Source of the DNA: CAZYYO01 sp964650965
GTDB lineage: Bacteria; Bacillota; Clostridia; Lachnospirales; Lachnospiraceae
Length of the DNA: 64,000 nucleotides
Reading direction: 5' to 3'
Assembly: GCA_964650965.1 (NCBI GenBank)
Contig: CAZYYO010000002.1
Location: 1 to 64,000 of the forward strand
In this document: piece by piece, positions 61,162-64,000 of the stretch
Position numbering within the stretch: the first letter of the stretch is position 1
Layout of the letters: every line of letters starts with the position of its first letter
The notes under the pieces: generated by a model
The model's input: the letters and a program-made list of their open reading frames with translations, nothing else
The model's database searches: none
What the model was told of the DNA's origin: nothing
Made by a program: the position numbers and the translations under genes

Positions 61162-61863
61162 ATGGTAAAAACGGTTGATATACTAGGAATAGAAATTAAT
61201 AATAGTAGTGCGAGAGATTTAATTGAGATAGCAAAGGAGTATTTTAATAATCCTTCTATGAATATGATTGTATCTATTTCTGCATCTATGCTATTACAAT
61301 GCCAGTCCAATCCCATGATGCAGGAGGCATTAAACATGCTGGATTTACCAATCATTGGGGATGTGGAAATTCTTGCTGCAGCAGGGTTGGATTCTGCAAC
61401 CAAGCGCCAGGAGATTAAAAATAATGAATTCTTCCATGAATTTATGAAACATATAGGGAAGGATGGGAGAACAGTATATCTATTAGGAGATACTACCCCA
61501 GAAATTCACAAGCTGTCCCGTTATCTAAAGGACACCTATGATAAAGTAAAAGTGGCGGGAGCCTTTGCCATGGAACAATGTACTGGAGATATGGATCATG
61601 TAATTAATGAGGTGAATGGAGCAGCTCCTGATGTAATAATATCCATTCTCAGTTCTCCCATGCAGGAAGAGTTCTTGATGAAGGAGCATCAGAAGCTGAA
61701 TGCCAGTATCTGGTATGGAGCTGGAAAGAATTACATACGAACCAGCAGGCTGGATGAACTTAAGAAATATGCCAATCACCTGATTCACAGAGGAAGACTC
61801 ATAAAGAGTATAAGTGAATATGACGAAGAGGTGAATGAATCTCATGAGGAATCGAAAGAATAA
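61162..61863 (+). CDS. WecG/TagA/CpsF family glycosyltransferase
   Basis: The 233-aa protein has the GT26 pattern: VDILGIEINNSSARDLIEIA, IVSISASMLLQ, LPIIGDVEILAAAG, TVYLLGDTTPE. In WecG/TagA this fold adds ManNAc(A) to lipid-linked GlcNAc during teichoic acid or polysaccharide synthesis. Several usually strict motif residues (for example in the PxxxVDGxG-like region) are changed here, so activity may differ. The start at 61162 fits the family and the promoter. Its 3' end overlaps the YitT gene by 29 bp. Confidence 0.8.
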   Translation: MVKTVDILGIEINNSSARDLIEIAKEYFNNPSMNMIVSISASMLLQCQSNPMMQEALNMLDLPIIGDVEILAAAGLDSATKRQEIKNNEFFHEFMKHIGKDGRTVYLLGDTTPEIHKLSRYLKDTYDKVKVAGAFAMEQCTGDMDHVINEVNGAAPDVIISILSSPMQEEFLMKEHQKLNASIWYGAGKNYIRTSRLDELKKYANHLIHRGRLIKSISEYDEEVNESHEESKE

Positions 61864-62719
61864 TGTAATGGATGTCCTGTTCATCATAGGGGGAACTGGA
61901 CTGATGGCCGTAGCAGTGGCTTGTGTATATGAACCAATCGCAATGGTAACTGGTGGGTTTACCGGAGTATCCATCATCATCAAAAGAATAACAGAAACTA
62001 TCATACCAGGAGGGGTACCTCTTGGTATTTCTAATTTATGCCTAAATATTCCATTATTCCTATGGGCTCTCACAAGAAAAAAGTGGCGTTTCCTTTTTAT
62101 GACAGTATTTGCTACGGTGCTGCTTTCTGGATGGCTATGGGTCTTACCACCGGTTTATCCGGTTGCTGGAGATTATCTTCTGTCATCTCTTTTGGGAGGC
62201 TTCTTAGGTGGGACAGGAATTGGCCTGGTGCTGCGTGGCAAGGCAACCACAGGGGGAACAGACCTATTGGCTGTGCTGTTGCATACATGGATGCCCCATC
62301 ATACGGTGGTAGAAATCTTAATGGTGATAGATACTATCATTGTTATATTGGGAATGGGAGTGTTCGGACTGCACTCAGCATTGTATGCTATGATTGCTAT
62401 CTATATGACAGCAAAGATGTCAGATCGAATGACAGAAGGATTGAAATTTGCAAAAGGAGCACTGATTATTACCGATTGGCCGACGCAAGTGGCCGAAAAA
62501 ATATTAGAACAAATGGAACGAGGGGTTACTTCCATGGAGGCGCGGGGGATGTATAGTGGACAGAAGCGTGGAATGCTATACTGTGTGTTCTCAAGAAAGG
62601 AGACAGTTCGCCTCAAGGAAATTGTATATGGAATTGACGAGAAAGCTTTTATTACCCTAATGGATGTAAGAGAGGTTTTGGGCGAAGGATTTTATAATGA
62701 TTTTCAAAAAAATCCCTAA
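61835..62719 (+). CDS. YitT family membrane protein (DUF2179 C-terminal domain)
   Basis: The 294-aa protein has five to six membrane segments with the YitT pattern (AVACVYEPIAMVTGGFTGVSII, GKATTGGTDLLAVLLH, VFGLHSALYAMIAIYMTAK) and a soluble DUF2179 domain (about 220-290, RGVTSMEARGMYSGQKRGMLYCV) that may bind nucleotides. Function is unknown. GAAGAGGTGA is before the ATG, which is inside the preceding gene, so they are coupled. Confidence 0.88.
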   Translation: MNLMRNRKNNVMDVLFIIGGTGLMAVAVACVYEPIAMVTGGFTGVSIIIKRITETIIPGGVPLGISNLCLNIPLFLWALTRKKWRFLFMTVFATVLLSGWLWVLPPVYPVAGDYLLSSLLGGFLGGTGIGLVLRGKATTGGTDLLAVLLHTWMPHHTVVEILMVIDTIIVILGMGVFGLHSALYAMIAIYMTAKMSDRMTEGLKFAKGALIITDWPTQVAEKILEQMERGVTSMEARGMYSGQKRGMLYCVFSRKETVRLKEIVYGIDEKAFITLMDVREVLGEGFYNDFQKNP

Positions 62720-62881
62720 ATATATCTATAAAGTGTTAATATGCATAAAAAAATGACATATAAGTCTTTATTTTTTTGGCAGATTATATTAAAATGCTAA
62801 GTAGATATGTGAAAAATCCAAAAAAAGTGAAATACCAAATTGTGTAAATTGTATAAATGCTATACAAAGGGAGGCAAAAGA

Positions 62882-63970
62882 ATGATATCAAACCAAATTC
62901 TTCAGAATACCATTGATGGTTTAAATTCCATTACCAAAGTAGATTTTTGCGTCGTAGATGTGGAAGGAAGTATCTTGGCAGCTACATTTTCAGAGGCTCA
63001 GCAGTATATTGAGTCGGCAATGACATTTGCAAAATCTCCAGCAGAAAGCCAGGTGGTATTTGGATGCCAGTTTTTTAAGGTGTTCGATGAACAGCAGTTG
63101 GAATTTATTGTGCTGGCCAAGGGAGATGGGGAGAATGCGCAGAATATTGGAAAAATTGCTGCATTCCAGATTGAAGAATTGATGGTAGCATATAAAGAAC
63201 GTTTTGATAAGGATAATTTTATTAAAAATCTTTTGCTGGATAATTTGCTTTTGGTAGACATTTATAACAGAGCAAAAAAGCTTCATGTAGATACCACAGC
63301 TCGCAGAGTCGTTATGATTGTTGAAACTGGAGCAGAAAAAGATGGAGATGAGCTGGATCGGGTAAGAAGCATCTTTGGCGGAAAAACCCATGATTTTGTA
63401 ACGGCGGTAGATGAAAAAAATATTATTGTAGTGAAGGAATTGGGAGAGAAGGATACATACCAGGATGTGGATAAGACAGCAGCAGTGATTGTAGATGCCT
63501 TTAAAGATCGTCCCCAGAAGCGTATTTGTGTTTCTTACGGAACGGTGGTACATGAAATAAAAGAGGTGTCCAGGTCCTATAAAGAAGCTGCCATGGCACT
63601 GGATGTTGGAAAGATTTTCTTTGGAGAAAAGCAGATTATCGCATACGCAGCACTGGGAATTGGACGATTAATTTATCAGCTCCCCATACCACTCTGTAAG
63701 ATGTTTATTAAAGAAATATTCGAAGGAAAATCTCCAGATGAATTTGACGAAGAAACATTAAGTACCATTAATAAATTCTTTGAAAACAGTCTGAATGTTT
63801 CTGAAACCTCCAGACAGCTGTACATTCATAGAAATACATTGGTATATCGTCTAGATAAACTGCAAAAGAGTACAGGGCTGGATCTTCGTGTATTTGAGGA
63901 TGCCATTACCTTTAAGATTGCATTAATGGTTGTAAAGTATATGAAATATATGGAAGCACAGGATTATTAA
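62882..63970 (+). CDS. CdaR/PucR-type transcriptional regulator
   Basis: The 362-aa protein has an N-terminal sugar-diacid-recognition-like sensor part (about 1-130, ILQNTIDGLNSITKVDFCVVD), a GGDEF-like middle region (about 145-280, VSYGTVVHEIKEVSRSYKEAAMALD) and a PucR C-terminal helix-turn-helix (LNVSETSRQLYIHRNTLVYRLDKLQ). Such proteins activate carbohydrate or purine genes in response to small molecules. ATG 62882 follows AGGGAGGCAAAAGA. Its targets are likely outside the window to the right. Confidence 0.9.
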   Translation: MISNQILQNTIDGLNSITKVDFCVVDVEGSILAATFSEAQQYIESAMTFAKSPAESQVVFGCQFFKVFDEQQLEFIVLAKGDGENAQNIGKIAAFQIEELMVAYKERFDKDNFIKNLLLDNLLLVDIYNRAKKLHVDTTARRVVMIVETGAEKDGDELDRVRSIFGGKTHDFVTAVDEKNIIVVKELGEKDTYQDVDKTAAVIVDAFKDRPQKRICVSYGTVVHEIKEVSRSYKEAAMALDVGKIFFGEKQIIAYAALGIGRLIYQLPIPLCKMFIKEIFEGKSPDEFDEETLSTINKFFENSLNVSETSRQLYIHRNTLVYRLDKLQKSTGLDLRVFEDAITFKIALMVVKYMKYMEAQDY

Positions 63971-64000
63971 GAACTGGCAAAGTGATACAAAAGGGATGTT

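Noticed and set aside
62038..62556. 172-aa frame overlapping the YitT gene
   Set aside because: Alternative frame of a clear membrane-protein gene, with unusual residue make-up; shadow frame.
62990..63553. 187-aa frame antisense to the CdaR-like gene
   Set aside because: Shadow of a strongly supported regulator gene on the plus strand.

Overview
The window looks like chromosomal DNA from a Gram-positive anaerobe of the Clostridia, most likely a gut Lachnospiraceae. Supporting signs are strong AGGAGG-type ribosome binding sites, moderate AT richness, a GHKL/LytTR two-component system, a BceAB-type ABC pair, type III glutamine synthetase, HPr kinase, and a RapZ-WhiA-Crh-like cluster matching the Bacillus yvc order. 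Species cannot be named from sequence alone. I see no prophage, transposase, CRISPR array or rRNA.

Region 1 (1-12.7 kb), carbohydrate use. The window opens inside a GPH-family sugar symporter followed by a family 2 glycosidase. A second module (divergent AraC-type regulator, second GH2 glycosidase, second GPH symporter) lies at 7.6-12.5 kb. Between them are a membrane-anchored peptidoglycan/polysaccharide deacetylase, a MATE exporter, a hemerythrin-PAS sensor-like protein and a BaiA-like short-chain dehydrogenase.

Region 2 (12.7-23.2 kb), envelope stress and signalling. It holds a Fic AMP-transferase-like protein, a BceAB-like antimicrobial-peptide ABC pair, a 490-bp gene-free stretch with two striking palindromes (a perfect 33-bp-arm hairpin and a 241-bp GC-rich imperfect palindrome), then an AbrB-like regulator, an ABC-2 exporter pair, a LytTR response regulator with GHKL kinase, a VanZ-like protein and a C39-like peptidase.

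Region 3 (23.2-41.9 kb), stress, redox, transport and repair. A cold-shock gene has an elaborately structured leader. It is followed by a 904-aa iron-sulfur flavoprotein, a MATE exporter, endonuclease IV, a CorA-type channel, SfsA, two ABC importers (a TrpX-type system and a polar amino-acid system), a PutP-like Na+/solute symporter, FtsH and UvrC.

Region 4 (41.9-52.4 kb), carbon/nitrogen control and cell wall. hprK, an M18 aminopeptidase, murB, rapZ, whiA and an HPr-like protein whose phospho-histidine position is Glu but whose regulatory Ser is kept (Crh-like) form a compact run, followed by a lipid kinase, fructose-bisphosphate aldolase, type III glutamine synthetase and a degenerate receiver-domain protein.

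Region 5 (52.4-64 kb), envelope and housekeeping. It contains a class A PBP, a YigZ protein, tRNA-Gln(CTG), an acyl-ACP thioesterase, CvfB, RidA, a YjfB-like small protein, thioredoxin reductase and an SH3-NlpC/P60 hydrolase. A 528-bp AT-rich spacer with a cluster of DnaA-box-like 9-mers comes next, then a WecG/TagA glycosyltransferase, a YitT membrane protein and a CdaR/PucR-type regulator.

All functional calls come from motif and family recognition by eye; no database search was run. Where the longest open frame began at a poor start, I moved the start to the ATG with a Shine-Dalgarno sequence.
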